The notes: generated by a model not told the origin, from the letters alone. Shown: positions 31,943 to 44,526, counted from the stretch's first letter. The stretch: 64,000 nucleotides of DNA from Sphaerolaimus hirsutus (GCA_964036195.1 OZ038450.1:31622794-31686793), one strand, 5' to 3'. Made by a program: numbers and translations.

Positions 31943-32258
31943 GATAAGAAAAAAATATAAACCAACGGGTAGATCATTATGGTGCAAATTTATGAATTGT
32001 CTCTAAAATAGGCAACTAAAATGAACCTTCTTTGACTTTTTCACGTCTTTGACAAGTTTCAATTGAGTTACTAAAGTTTCTAAAAATGATTTCTTGACTA
32101 AATTGATGTGAATCACTCAAATCTTACGAATTTAGTCTTAAGACAAGCTTAGTCATATAATACTTATGTTTACTGATTCGACTGCACGTTACGAAACGAT
32201 ATGTTACATTATTTTGATTAATGATGGATTTTTATTCAGATGGGATATGGTAGAGTTA

Positions 32259-32687
32259 CCGTATTACCTCGAATTTACCCCCCCCCACCCTTGAATTAAC
32301 CCCCCCCTCGAAATACCCCCCTCAATTTCGGCTGAGGAAATAATAAACCCCCCCTCGAAATACCCTCCCTAAAATTGAGTGTAACGTGAACGTACATGAC
32401 AAATACCGCAGTTTGTGATCTGTACAATGCAGAACAAACGTTAAAACTGATGATTAAGTGGCGTTAGGGAAGGGTTTTTGTGTATATACAGTAATATAAA
32501 TGCCTATAAACACATATACATCTATGTAATTGTTCAATTTTTCTACGTCTGCGTATGGGGAATTTCCGAAAATTTCTGGCGAAATAATAGACCCCCCTCG
32601 AATAAACCCCCCCTCGAATTGTCCTCCCCCCCTCAAATTTTGTTGGCGAAATAATAAACCCCCTGGGGGTATTTCGAGGTAATACGG
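32259..32687. mobile_element. CCGTATT-family element (ACCTCGAATT type)
   Basis: CCGTATTACCTCGAATTTAC at the left, TATTTCGAGGTAATACGG at the right, flanked by TA. The interior shares TGTAACGTGAACGTACATGAC-type sequence with the other members. Confidence 0.7.
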
Positions 32688-33344
32688 TAATTGTAAAGTG
32701 TCAGTGGTTCATATATCTACTTTCACTGGGAAATAGGTTCACGAATAGCGTTCCAGAAATGGGTGTTCATTAGAAAATGTAATCTCAGAAAGATTTTTTC
32801 GGTTTCTGCTCATAAAAAAATATAATTCAATCTTTTCGGAAAAGAAGACAGGAGGAAATAAATAAAAATATAGGTATTTCACTATTTAAAAAAATATGAA
32901 TCCCGCGACATTTTTGGAACGCTACCCATGAAGTACGGTGATGCGCGTGAAGCAGCCTCTGTGAAGACACTTCCAAACGCTTCACGAAATTAATTTGTCG
33001 TAAAGTGTCTTCACCTACGACACGTCTCGCATTTTTGCAGATATTTTACCTACGTTACGTGTGATGATTTATTGACTGAGCCATGGTAGTCTGCAAAAGC
33101 GGATTACATTGTTATATTTTAGTAAACTCACGTGTCATTGAACTGATTACCAGATAAGTCTCATGATAGCACCTATATTCTTTAATTGCTTTTAATTTGC
33201 ACTAATTGTGCAGTGCGTCAGAGATTAATTCATCAAGCGCCAAGTGCGCCAGAGATAATTGGCGCGAAGCGCCAATGTCGATTTGGCGTTTTTCAGAATT
33301 GCATGCATAGACAAGCAATATACGTAATTAATTACTCACATCAC
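32688..33344. other. Unassigned AT-rich stretch
   Basis: Contains a fragment of the GTGAAGTG palindromic family at about 32936-33035. Nothing else recognised. Confidence 0.4.
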
Positions 33345-33504
33345 AATGGGACTATCTTCAAAGATGAATTCCCGGAGAGATGCAGCTGGCAGCCAGCCGC
33401 AAAGAGCACAATACCTAGTTATTTTATCACCTGCCGATTAGGTGTCAAGTCTAGTCAAGTGTACACCAGTCAAAATGATGTCGTGTAAAATGTCAATAAA
33501 TATA

Positions 33505-33948
33505 CCGTATTACCTCCAATATAAGGCATCCCTCTAATATAAGGTACCCTCTAATATAAGGTATAACTTTTGGCTATTTTGAACGCCACGAAATAAATAT
33601 AAAGTACCCTCTAATATAAGGCATACCTCTAATAAGGCACAGCTGGCTGCGTGCTAAAACACGCAAATTATAAAAAACGGTTGCTAAACATGGCGGAAAA
33701 TGATGAAAATGGTGCCGAAGTGCACTGCGATGACTCTTCGTCGACTTCCGCCGCTAAAAAGTGTGTCAGTTTACGGTGGCACTATTCACTCGACAAGAAA
33801 CTTTGAATTGTTGACCAGACGAAAATCTGCCGAAAAAAATTGAAGGTACCCTCTAATATAAGGTACCCTCTAATACAAGGTATAACTTTTGGCTCTAAAA
33901 ATCTGACGAAAACAATATAAGGTATACCTTATATTAGAGGTAATACGG
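33505..33948. mobile_element. CCGTATT-family element (ACCTCCAATATAAGG type) with transposase remnant
   Basis: Starts CCGTATTACCTCCAATATAA, ends TTAGAGGTAATACGG, flanked by TA. The other duplication copy has the uninterrupted site (AATAAATATAAAAATG near 39400), which shows TA as the duplicated target. Confidence 0.8.
33690..33806 (+). pseudogene. Transposase N-terminal remnant (possibly pogo/Tc1-mariner type)
   Basis: 38 codons from ATG to TGA inside the 33505-33948 element: a Ser/Asp-rich start (MAENDENGAEVHCDD) followed by RWHYSLDKKL and, past the stop and a shift, IVDQTK. The pattern Y-S-x-x-x-K-L-x-I-V resembles the first helix of pogo-type helix-turn-helix DNA-binding domains. TA target duplications agree with this superfamily. 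The remnant is too short for certainty. Confidence 0.4.
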
Positions 33949-34117
33949 TAAAAAGGAATATATTTTTTTTTAACCGAACTTTTGACATTTTGCATGACAT
34001 TTGATATCAATTTAAATTTGTATCCCATTTTTTATGACATTTTACACTTGATTTTACATTTTACAGGGTGCGGAACTGCCTCCTCCTGTCACTCCCATAC
34101 CCTGTAAAATCTACGTA

Positions 34118-34545
34118 CCGTATTTCCTCGAAATACCCCCGGGAGTGATTGTTTCATAGTGGTCCCGAGAGGGGGGGGGGGGTTAAACGAGGGGGGGGGG
34201 GGTATTTCGAGGGGGGGGGGTTATTATTTCGCCAGAAATTTTTTCAAATCCTAGTACAAAATCGTCGTTTGTGATGTACACTGGGGTAGAAAAATTGCAT
34301 CAATAACTGACATGTATAGACAGACTCCTGTAGACTAATAGTAGTACGTAGATGGTATAAACACTGTTCTAACGTGATTCCGACATTGTTTTAACGTGTG
34401 TTCTGCACTACGCAGAACACAAACTGCGGTATTTGTCATGTACGTTTTCTTTACACTCAATCTGGGGGGGGTATTTCGAGGGGGGGGGGTGATTGTTTCA
34501 TAGTGGTCTCGAGGGTGGGGGGGGGGGTATTTCGAGGAAACACGG
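34118..34545. mobile_element. CCGTATT-family element, reverse copy
   Basis: CCGTATTTCCTCGAAATAC left, TTTCGAGGAAACACGG right. Empty site in copy B: AAAATCTAATCTGAA (about 39549-39565) against AAAATCTACG-element-TAATCTGAA here, giving a TA duplication. Confidence 0.8.
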
Positions 34546-35116
34546 TAATCTGAAATGCAAGGTGTCGTGAAAAATGTTAAATTTATGGCAAATACAATAC
34601 TTTCACATTTTACATGACTTTCTTACAGATTACATGACATTTTACAGGCTCTGGGATTGCTCCAAGTGGTTTACCTGGCTACGGGTACCTTCCACAAGTG
34701 AAGAAGTGACAAGTTACAAGTGGTAAGTAAAGTGATACCTACCTGAGTGGTAGTGATGAGGAAATCAAGTGATGAATAGAAGTGGAAGTGCTCTCTGTTA
34801 CAATTTTACTTGAAACATTAAAGTTAACATGCCACTTTTCTTGTCACTTCTCCACTTGCAGAATTTGCAACAAATCATATCGTCCAAACACAAATTATGA
34901 CTGACATTTTTCACAATCTACCCATATATTTTATTATTTACACTTCACTGTGCTCGTTCTCTTTCACAATCTGCTTGCATTTTATTTCTATTTCTAGATT
35001 CATTTTAATCCACATGAAAATATGGTGGAGTGTTGCACTTTTATTTAATACATAGATTTTGTATAAGGTGTGAAAAGTGTAAGAATAAAACGTGGCTTTA
35101 GTATTATTGTTTTTCC

Positions 35117-35369
35117 TATACTCGGCGTACGTGATACTCTGCCCTCGCACTGATTTATGTCTCGTGTTGGAAGCGTGCCAATGATTATTAAATCATACGA
35201 TTTCTGTAAAAATATGATAAAAATTCATCGATGTGAATATGTTAATGAATAACATTATAACAACAATCATTTCTGTCAACTTTTTATGAAACCCGGACGC
35301 GTTAACCATCGTTGGCACACTTCCAGCGGGAACCACGCGTGCAGGGTGTAAAGTAACCGGAGTAAACAG
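35117..35369. mobile_element. TA-flanked MITE with GTGCCAATGAT palindrome
   Basis: From CTATACTCGGCGTACGTG to GTAACCGGAGTAAACAGC; absent in copy B, which reads GCCTACAGC (about 40557-40565). Second full copy at 43595-43845; older remnant at 1557-1749. Internal inverted words GCGTGCCAATGAT and CCATCGTTGGCAC. Confidence 0.75.
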
Positions 35370-35679
35370 CATTTTTCATTCACCTGGTTATTTACATAAA
35401 ACATAGTTCAATTCAATCCTCAGTCAACTTATATCATTGTAAATAAATACACATGTGGTTAATGTGAACTATTTCAGAAAAAAATTGTGGGCAGTTTATT
35501 GTTGCACAAATTTTTATGTGTGGTGATTTTGCATAGGTAGTAGGCATTTTGATGTTGCTCTGTTATAAAATTCATTGATTGTTGTTATGTTATTATAGTT
35601 ATAGACAGAATATCAATGGTGCAGTTTTTTACCATATTTTGGCTATTTTTTTGGAGGTTTCGCTTAATTTTGAGTCATA

Positions 35680-36146
35680 CCGTATTTCCTCGAAATACCC
35701 CCCCCCCTTGAAATACCCCCCCCCCCCCCTCGTTTGACCCCCCCCCCTCTCGAGACCACTATGAAACAATCACCCCCCCCCTCGAAATACCCCCCCCCAA
35801 ATTGAGTGTAAAGGGAACGTACATGACAATAACTGTAGTTTGTGTTCAGTGTACTGCAGAACACACGTTAAAACAATGTCGGTGTCACGTTAGAACAGTG
35901 TACATACCATCTACATACTAATATTAGTCTACAGAATCTTATAAATGGCGGTTTTTGTTGCATTTTTCGACGTCTGCGTACGTTTCAGACGACAATTTCG
36001 TACTTGGTTTTCGAAAAATTTCTTGTGATATAATAACCCCCCCCCCCTCGAAATACCCCCCCCCCCCTCGTTTGACCCCCCCCCCCCCCCCGCTCGGGAC
36101 CACTATGAAACAATCACCCCCCGGGGGGTATTTCGAGGAAATACGG
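35680..36146. mobile_element. CCGTATT-family element in duplication copy A
   Basis: CCGTATTTCCTCGAAATAC to GTATTTCGAGGAAATACGG. Copy B has the empty site CAGTCGTAGTTTGTCG (about 40868), so TA is duplicated on insertion. Contains runs of up to about 18 C. Confidence 0.85.
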
Positions 36147-36345
36147 TAGTTTGTCGATTTGCATTGAATTCACATCCAGGAATATGACTGACCTACACTA
36201 GACTACAGGATGTGTGTAATAAAACTGTAATTGATGTTTGCATTTTGTTAGTTATGATCATTATTTATTACATAAATTACCCTGTGTATTGTGTTGACAC
36301 ATTAGTATTACCCAACATTTCCTCAAATTTGTTGCAGTATACTTA

Positions 36346-36627
36346 CCGTATTTGCTTGAATAATTCCCCTGGGGGATTATTATTTCTTCAGACTTTTTTG
36401 AGGGAGTAACTAACTAATCGAGGGGGGAATTATTCGAGGGGAGAATTATCATTTCGTCAACATTTTCAACCATGTTTCCATCAACTCGTTTGATTAAGTA
36501 GGTATGCTTTATTCACACAAAAACGTGCTATTTTTGTTGAAATTCGGCACATAAATTGAGCAAATCTCTTAAGGTGGGAATTATTCGAGGGGGGAATTAT
36601 TAGAGGGAACTATTCAAGCAAATACGG
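36346..36627. mobile_element. CCGTATT-family element (GCTTGAATAATTCCCC type) present in both duplication copies
   Basis: CCGTATTTGCTTGAATAATT to TTCAAGCAAATACGG, TA on both sides. The orthologous copy sits at 41075-41336 with a mutated left end, so this insertion predates the duplication. Confidence 0.8.
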
Positions 36628-36699
36628 TATTCAATATTTTCAAAAGTACCGTATTTCTTCTAATAGAACGACATACCTCCAATAGCGGCGAGTGTGCGT

Positions 36700-36850
36700 C
36701 AATAGGACAAAAGTTCATTTGTACAACAGTAGCTTTTGTACAACAAAGGTGCTCATTAGTACAAAACGTGCTTTTGTACAACACTAATCCCGATTGTACA
36801 ACACGTGTCGCATCCGTACCGTACAACAAATGTCGCTTTTGTACAACATA
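36700..36850. repeat. TTTTGTACAACA-rich repeat
   Basis: Irregular units of TTTTGTACAACA and GTACAACA; an inverted relative lies at 39105-39280. Together they bracket the spacer between the two duplication copies. Confidence 0.55.
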
Positions 36851-36994
36851 ACTTCTCATTACAGGTAACAGATATGGCCTAGCGGATTAGAACAAATAAG
36901 ATTATTCTGAGTGAAAATGCTAGATTTCTAGCCTAATCCCATCACCAATAGACCCAGACAGATCGTACAGCTCAGTAAGTCCTTGCACATTGCA

Positions 36995-37715
36995 TGCACA
37001 GCAGCTCTAGCATTTGCTGCATTTGAAGGGTGTGCTTCTAGAAGTACCGATCTACAAAAAATCAATTTTGAGATAATCGCAATTGAAAGTTTGGAGTATG
37101 CAATACCCATACATGGGTATTGGGTATGGGAATTTTGGGTATGGGTATTTCGGCCATATTGTTGGGTATCCACATGCATGGGTCTAATCATTGATTATAC
37201 ACATAACACTAGCTATATAAAATTTAGTGAATTATATTTTTGTAGTACAGTACATTTTAAAGGAACAAATTGGTAATAGCATGTAGATCGGTATTTTTTT
37301 AAGCACAAAATCAGACAGCTGTAAATTGGTACTTTTACCCATAATAAAAAAGCACAAAATTAGTTTTTGCTGAATCAGATGCCGATCTGACATCGGTACT
37401 TTTAGAAGCACAAAAAATAATGTGCAGATTGGTACATTTAAAAGAACAATTTTGAAAAAAGTGTGTAGATCGGTACTTTTAAAGACACAAAAGCTGAAAA
37501 AGCTTGTAGATCGATACTTTTAAAATTTCAAAAACCAAATTTTGCAATTTTTTTGCATTTTTGACCCCCCATATCTCAAAATTGAATTTTGCACCCCCCA
37601 CTTATTATATATTTTTTTGAAGCGCATGTTTATGGGGACCCCAAAAATGGTCCTAACTCAAATTTGAAAAATTTGTAGATCGGTACTTTTAGAAGCAGAT
37701 GCTTCATTTGCTGCT
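36995..37715. repeat. Element with tandem GTAGATCGGTACTTTT units
   Basis: Left end GCATTTGCTGCATTTGAAG with AGAAGTACCGATCTAC, right end the complement (GTAGATCGGTACTTTTAGAAG, CTTCATTTGCTGCTGC). In between, GTAGATCGGTACTTTTAAA followed by an A-rich tail recurs at least four times. No coding sequence. Confidence 0.6.
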
Positions 37716-37738
37716 GCATCTCGTCCATATATCATATA

Positions 37739-38169
37739 CCGTATTTCCTCAAAATACCCCCCGGGGGGTGATTGTTTCATAGTGGTCCCGAGAGGGGGGG
37801 GGGTTAAACGAGGGGGGGGGGTATTTCGTGGGGGGGGTTATTATTTCGCCAGAAATTTTTTCAAATCCTAGTACAAAATCGTTGTTTGTGATGTACACTG
37901 GGGTAGAAAAATGCATCAATAACTGACATGTATAGACTCCTGTAGACTAATAGTAGTATGTAGATGGTATAAACACAGTTCTAACGTGATTACGACATTG
38001 TTTTAACATGTGTTCTGCACTACGCAGAACACAAACTGCAGTATTTGTGATGTACGTTCTCTTTACACTCAATCTGGGGGGGTATTTCGAGGTGGGGGGT
38101 GATTGTTTCATAGTGGTCTCGAGAGGGGGGGGGGGTCAAACAAGGGGGGGAGTATTTCAAGCAAATACG
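37739..38169. mobile_element. CCGTATT-family element, reverse copy
   Basis: CCGTATTTCCTCAAAATAC left and TATTTCAAGCAAATACGG right; the centre matches 34118-34545. Confidence 0.75.
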
Positions 38170-38323
38170 GTATCACTATTGAAGTAGTCAATCTATCCCA
38201 CAACCAAAAAAAATTAAATTTCCCCAAAAAACATATTTACAAATAAAACTATTTACAAATCAAACACATTTTATTTTGCAAATTGAAATTTTGATTTGCA
38301 CAACTAAATGCACTGTAAATGTA

Positions 38324-39043
38324 CCGTATTTCTCCGTGTAAACCCCACCCCCCCCCCCCCCGTGCACAACGCCCGGGGCGTTATACAGCTTTATAGCGCC
38401 CCCGGGGCGCTATACTTGGTTTCAAAAACGTTAGCCAAGTTGAAATACTCAACATGACAAATCACGCTGACACAGCAAAAAATGGGTTCGTGAAGTGTGT
38501 GGAAGTGCGCTCTGTGAAGACACTTCCACTCACTTCCACACACTTCACGAAGTTTTCGGTGAAGTGTCTTCCACTCACTTCACCTAGCTTCACGAAGACC
38601 GAAATTCGTGAAGTGCACTTCACGAACCTTTGCAGCATACTTTGCATGGTTCGTGAAGTGCCGTGAAGCGTCTGGAATGCAGTGAAGTGTCTTCACGCCG
38701 ACATTGCGCGTCTGCGTGAAGTCACTTCAGGACACTTCACCGCGCATCACACACCCATTTTTTGCTGTGTGAAGAGTAGTGAAACGTGCACTTGGTTTGA
38801 ACTGTTTGAATGTTGTGCCTTTTGGCAGGCATTGCTATTCTGCATTATGCACATTTTTCATTGAATTCACTGCACGCTGGGAGGGAACAGAAAATATGCA
38901 AATATTTAGGCAAAAATGTGTCTTGCATAACGCCCCCCTCAAAATGATTTAACACCCGGGCGTTATACAAGTTTTACAAAAATGTTGCTGAAAAGTGCCT
39001 CGGATTTGTATAACACCCGGGCGGTTTACACGGAGAAATACGG
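38324..39043. mobile_element. CCGTATT-family element (TCTCCGTGTAAACC type) with nested MITE
   Basis: CCGTATTTCTCCGTGTAAAC left and GGTTTACACGGAGAAATACGG right form a clean inverted repeat. The 38471-38769 MITE is nested inside. It shares only the outer CCGTATT with the other families. Confidence 0.75.
38471..38769. mobile_element. Palindromic MITE, CACAGCAAAAAATGGGT termini
   Basis: CACAGCAAAAAATGGG at the left, CCCATTTTTTGCTGTG at the right; interior full of GTGAAGTG and CACTTCAC. Flanked by TGA on both sides. Better preserved than the copy at 205-523. Confidence 0.7.
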
Positions 39044-39274
39044 TGTCTAACAGGTGTGGGAAATTGAAGTAGATGTAATATTGTGTTGCATGTGAAATAT
39101 AATGACATTACTCTTGTTGTACAAAAGCAACATTTGTTGTACAGATTTAACACATGTTGTATGGATGCAACATGCGTAGTACAATCAGGATTAGTGTTGT
39201 ACAAAAGCACGTTTTGTACTAAAGAGCACTTTTGTTGTACAATAGCTACTGTCGTACTAATGCACTTTTGTCCT

Positions 39275-41410
39275 AATGGGATACTCCAGCCAGCCGCAAT
39301 TAGCACAATCGTTATTTTATCTTCTGTCGATCAGGTGTCAAGTCAAGTCAAGTGTACACCAGTCAAGTGTGAAATGCCATGTAAAATCTCAATAAATATA
39401 AAAATGAAAAAATTTTAATTTTACTGAAATTTTGACATTTTGCATAACATTTGATATCCATTTAAATTTGTATCCCATTTAATATGACATTTTACACTTG
39501 ATTTTACATTTTACAGGGCGCGGGACTGCCTCCTGTCACTCCCAGACCCTGTAAAATCTAATCTGAAGTGCAACGTGTCAAATGTCAAATTTATGGTATA
39601 TACAATAATTTGACATTTTACATGACTTTCTTACAGATCACATGACATTTTACAGTGTCTGGGATTGCTCCAAGTGGTTTACCTGGCTACGGGTACCTTC
39701 CACAAGTGAAGAAGTGACAAGTGTCAAGTGGTAAGTAAAGTGATACCTACCTGAGTGGTAGTGATGAGGAAATCAAGTGATGAATAGAAGTGGAAGTGCT
39801 CTCTGTTACAATTTTACTTAAAACATTAAAGTTTAAAGGTCACACGATTTACCACTAGTGTCTAACGACTTTTCGAATTTTCGAATTTTTCCCCAAAATA
39901 CTTTTCGAATTTCGAATTTAGTTTTCGAATTTTCGAATTTTTTGTGTAGTTTTCGAATTTTTTTGGTACTTTTCGAATTTTTTTGGGTAGTTTTTGAATT
40001 TTTTAAAATAGTTATTGAATTTTTTGGAAAAAAAATTGGATTTAAAGCTTGAAATGCCACTGTCAATTGATTAATAACGTTGAACTTAAGAATACATATC
40101 GATGCCTAAAAAATTCGAAAAGTATTTTCGAATCTTTTGAAAAAAATCGATTTTTATGTATTTTTTCGCCGCGTGCTCAAAAATTGGAAAAGTCAAAAAA
40201 AAATCGAAAATTCGAAAACGTTTTGGAATTTTCGAATCTTTTTTTTTGCCATCGTTACTAGTGTCAACATGCCACTTTTCTTGTCACTTGTCCACTTGCA
40301 GAATTTGCAACAGATCATATCGTCCAAACACAAATTATGACTGACATTTTTCACAATCCACCCATATTTATAATTATTTACACTTCACTGTGCACGTTCT
40401 CTTTCACAATCTGCTTGCATTTTATTTCGATTTCTAGATATATTTTAATCCAAATGAAAATATGGTGGAGTGTTGCACTTTTATTTAATACATAGATTTT
40501 TTAATAAGGTGTGAAAAGTGTAAGAATAAAACGTGACTTTAGTATTATTGCTTTTGCCTACAGCATTTTTTATTCACCTGGTTATTTACATAAAACATAA
40601 TTCAATTCAATCCTCAGTCAACTTATATCATTGTAAATAAATACACATGTGGTTAATGTGAACTAGTTCAGAAAAAAATTGTGGGCAATTTATTGTTGCA
40701 CAAATTTTTATGTGTGGTGATTTTGCATAGGTAGTAGGCATTTTGATGTTGCTCTGTTATAAAATTCATTGATTGTTGTTATGTTATTATAGTTATAGGC
40801 AGAATATCAATGGTGCAGTTTTTTTACAATATTTTGGCTATTTTTTGGAGGTTTCGCTTATTTTTCAGTCGTAGTTTGTCGATTTGCATTGAATTCACAT
40901 CCAGGAATATGACTGACCTACACTAGACTACAGGATGTGTGTAATAAAACTGTAATTGATGTTTCCATTTTGTTAGTTATTATCATTATTTATTACATAA
41001 AATACCCTGTGTATTGTGTTGACATATTAGTATTTCCCAACATTTCCTCAAATTTGTTGTAAATAGTATAGTTGCTGTATTTGCTTGAATAATCCCCCTG
41101 GCGGATTATTATTTCTTCAGACTTTTTTGAGGGAGGAACTAATCGAGGGGGAAATGATTTTTTCGTCAACATTTTCAACCATGTTTCCATTAACTCGTTT
41201 GATGAAGTAGGTATGCTTTATTCACACAAAAACGTGCCATTTTTGTTGAAATTCGGCACATAAATTGAGCAAATCTCTCAAGGTGAGAATTATTCGAGGG
41301 GAGAATTATTAGAGGGAACTATTCAAGCAAATACGGTATTCAATATTTTCAAAGGTACCATATTTCTTCTAATAGAACGACATACCTCCAATGGAAGAGG
41401 ACCTCCAATA
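39275..41410. repeat. Segmental duplication, copy B
   Basis: Collinear with copy A (33345-36700). It lacks four transposons found in A but has an extra block at about 39832-40263 rich in TTTTCGAATTTT, bracketed by CACTAGTGTC and TTACTAGTG. Confidence 0.85.
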
Positions 41411-41511
41411 GTACGGCAGGTTTGGGCACATTTTTGCGCTCACCAATACAGTAGAACGACAGGTAGAAACGTTGACGAAAAATTTAAAGTCTTCTATTGA
41501 AAGAAATACGG
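41367..41511. repeat. CCGTATT-family element (TCTTCTAATAGAACG type)
   Basis: CCATATTTCTTCTAATAG at the left, CTATTGAAAGAAATACGG at the right; a partial relative follows copy A at 36648. Confidence 0.55.
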
Positions 41512-41842
41512 TACCTATACTTGGCGGCACTCTGTTCTAGCTTTTGTAAAGTAATGAAAAAGTTCATTGTTGGAAAAACGTAAACAGAGAATGTTTGAAA
41601 GGTAATAAATGTTTTGTTATTTTACAATAGTCGCTTGTGCTAGTCATTGTTGGAACACTGCCAACGTGAACCGCTCATGCAGTGTGTAAAGTCACAAAAG
41701 TATAATAACACGTTATTTTGCATAGCATAGCATGGAATTAGCGTCTGACATGAATAGGTAATTTGAAAAGCAAATCGTTCTTGTCAAATGGTAAATATGT
41801 TTACTTTATTTATAGTTGTTCAATCACATCTATAGTCATCTA

Positions 41843-42089
41843 CCGTATTTCCTCGAATTACCCCCAGGGGGTTTATTTTTTCAGAGTGAAAATTTTGAGA
41901 GAAAAACGTGAAAAATGCAACAATAACCACCATTTTTTACAGCCGTATATAAGGATGTAGATGGTAGAAAACGATGTTCTAATTCTAACGTAACACAGTA
42001 AGTGTTTTGAACGTGTGTTATGCATTTCCCGGACCACAAATTCATAGTGCCCATTTTGAGGGGGGGGGGGGTATTTCGAGGAAATACGG
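41843..42089. mobile_element. CCGTATT-family element
   Basis: CCGTATTTCCTCGAATTAC to GTATTTCGAGGAAATACGG, TA on both sides, 247 bp. Confidence 0.7.
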
Positions 42090-43594
42090 TATCCACAATG
42101 ATCCCCACAAGTTGCAAACTTTGCAAAAAGTCATCCCCTTGACTTCACAATTTCCCCCTAAACACAACCAAACACACAAACAGGAAGAATAATCTTGAAG
42201 GTCATATCTCTACATTTGCATGTCACCTTGTTTTGTTTGTGCCCCAATCAATTTCTAAATCCATGCAAATTGTAGATAATGGATTAGAACAGAATAGTGT
42301 GTAGAATGGAGAAATTAGACAGCCTGGCACCAAAGAGTGGTGCAATGCATGTGCATGTGTGTGTGCATGAATATTACAAGTGAATTGAGAATAGGGGGTG
42401 ACCAGACACTACAGGGTAGAGGTGTTAAGGGATTGACAATTTTTGGAATATAAATGGAAATGGAAGTATTTATTTTTCATGTTTAATTTTGTGTGACCAT
42501 GTTGAATTTTTACAGTATTTTGATAAAATGCATGTCTTACCTTATATCTAGGTTTCTAAAAATGATGTAATTTTTATGGTATGTGATTGTTATCTACCAC
42601 TCTACTAGAGGTAGCATCCTTATGGGAATTGTGTTCTTATGAATTAACAGTATTTATTATTTTTGTTTTTTAACAAATAATGCAAGCAAACTATTTTTAC
42701 AGAAAACTTTTGAAGTGCAAGTATTTATTTGTGCATTCTCAATATTTGAAGGTGACAAAGGATCTTGTTGTGAAAGGAAACATCAAAGCAAAATGTATCT
42801 TAGTGAGTTGAGTCCAATTGTAACAATTAAATGAGTAATTGAATTTTATTACAAGAATAATTTGTTTCTAGGAAAAGAGTCATTGCTCTGTTATTCTACA
42901 CACATAAATTGTGATATGTGATTGTGAAAACCACAAAAATGAGCAGAAAATTGTTTAAATCAAAAGCATAAAACCCCAAGTTAGAATATTATTACCTACA
43001 TATTTCTTTCTTTATTTAAAATAATTATTATCAATTCACACCAAAAAGTTAATTCGTCTTAACAACTCTAATCCCCCATCCCAGTGGTCAGTGCATGTGC
43101 TGAAACAAATTCCCTGTGCAAATGTGCAGATGTTATGTATAGAGCAATAAAATGTTTTCGCCGTCAATAAAATATCGCTTGAACCTTGTCGCTGCAGCCA
43201 TGAATATTTTAGAGGGCAATGTGTCATTGAAAGATGGTTTTATCTCGACTTGTCTCATGACTGTATTTTTTGTCGAAAAATTCTGAGCGCTAAATATTTA
43301 TTTTATAGGATTGTACCAAACTCGGGTTCACCGAACTGTTCAGTTGCCGTTCCGTTTTTTGAACGTTTTTAATTTTCTTGCCATTTCTTTAGCCATTTTT
43401 ATTTTTCCAGAAAAAACTTCGCTTGCATTCTTAAGCGATCGGTGATATCAGTCACGCATATTGCGTGACTTTTGCATGTTCAGTATTCTCTTAAATTCTT
43501 GTTATCGCGTGTTTTTGCCGTCCGTTTTTGCTATATCTTGTCCGGTCTACCGCAATCGTTAATCATCCATGATGGTATTTTTTTACAAGTATTT
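42090..43594. other. Unassigned AT-rich stretch
   Basis: Read on both strands; no convincing exon, RNA gene or transposon terminus was seen. Confidence 0.4.
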
Positions 43595-44145
43595 ATACTC
43601 GGCGGACATGATACTCTGCCTTCGCACTGATTTATGTCTCGTGTTGGAAGCGTGCCAATGATTATTAAACCATGCGATTTCCGTAAAAAGATGAAAAAAT
43701 TCATCGATGTAAATATGTTAATGAATAACATAATGACTTCAATCAATTTTGTCATCTTTTTATGAAACTCGCACGCGTTAACCATCGTTGGCAACCTTCC
43801 AGCGGGAACCACGCGGGCAAGTGTAAAGTAACCGGAGTATATAGTGTAAAAGACTAAGGTTGACACTGACAGTTCTGCTGTTTTTGTGAAAGTGCGTGCA
43901 AAAATTGGGGTCATTTTTCGTTTTGCCATATTTTCAATCGCAAAACCTGTCTCCCTTTTTTCTCCTCCAACGGCTCTCACAATATTTTTGCGAGATTGGA
44001 CTAATGAAACCCAAGCATAATTTCCATTCCAAACCAACGTCATTTCAATTTAAATCGATTTAAATGAAATCCAATTTATAAATTGGACCACACGAATGCA
44101 TAGGAATAGTGATAGAAAGGCGCCAGTAAAAATGGCGCCAGGCGA

Positions 44146-44385
44146 GGCGCCAATGTGGCCACACAAGCTAGTTTTCAACCAACATTTTGAAAACTTGTAA
44201 ATCTGCATGAATCATGAATGCATGTAACTCATGAATGCATTTGAGTTTTCTAGAATGAGGTGCCCATCATCTACAGTTGACGCAGAGTAAAAACGACTCA
44301 TTCTAGAAAACTCAATGCGTTCAATGCTGATTTAATAGTTTTCAAAAAGGAACATAGAAAACTAGCTTGTGTGGCCACAATGGCG
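44146..44385. repeat. Foldback element, GTGGCCACACAAGCTAG arms
   Basis: GGCGCCAATGTGGCCAC ... GTGGCCACAATGGCGCC with GCTAGTTTTC / GAAAACTAGC inside and a central GAGTTTTCTAGAATGAG / CTCATTCTAGAAAACTC hairpin. Similar ACTAGTTTTC palindromes at 49993-50231 and 63218-63424. Confidence 0.7.
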
Positions 44386-44526
44386 CCAGACTTAAATTGG
44401 CACCATTCTACATATGACGTAAATGCCTGTGGCGCAACTTTCAAATGGCTCAGCGTCAATGGAAAAATCTGAAAATTGGCGCTATGCGCCAATGGCGCCC
44501 ATTTGGCGCTCTTAAATGGCGCCAGC

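Larger units (their letters stand above)
33345..36700. repeat. Segmental duplication, copy A
   Basis: Collinear with 39275-41410 once four insertions unique to this copy are removed (33505-33948, 34118-34545, 35117-35369, 35680-36146). Shared blocks include AGTCAAGTGTACACCAGTCA, CTGGGATTGCTCCAAGTGG and CACATCCAGGAATATGACTG. Confidence 0.85.

Noticed and set aside
33505-33948. ATAAGG-type repeats as a microsatellite
   Set aside because: Inverted termini, TA flanks and an empty site show a transposon instead.
43531-44043. 170-codon minus-strand frame as a gene
   Set aside because: Half of it lies in a TA-flanked MITE, composition is not protein-like, and no splice or domain support was seen.
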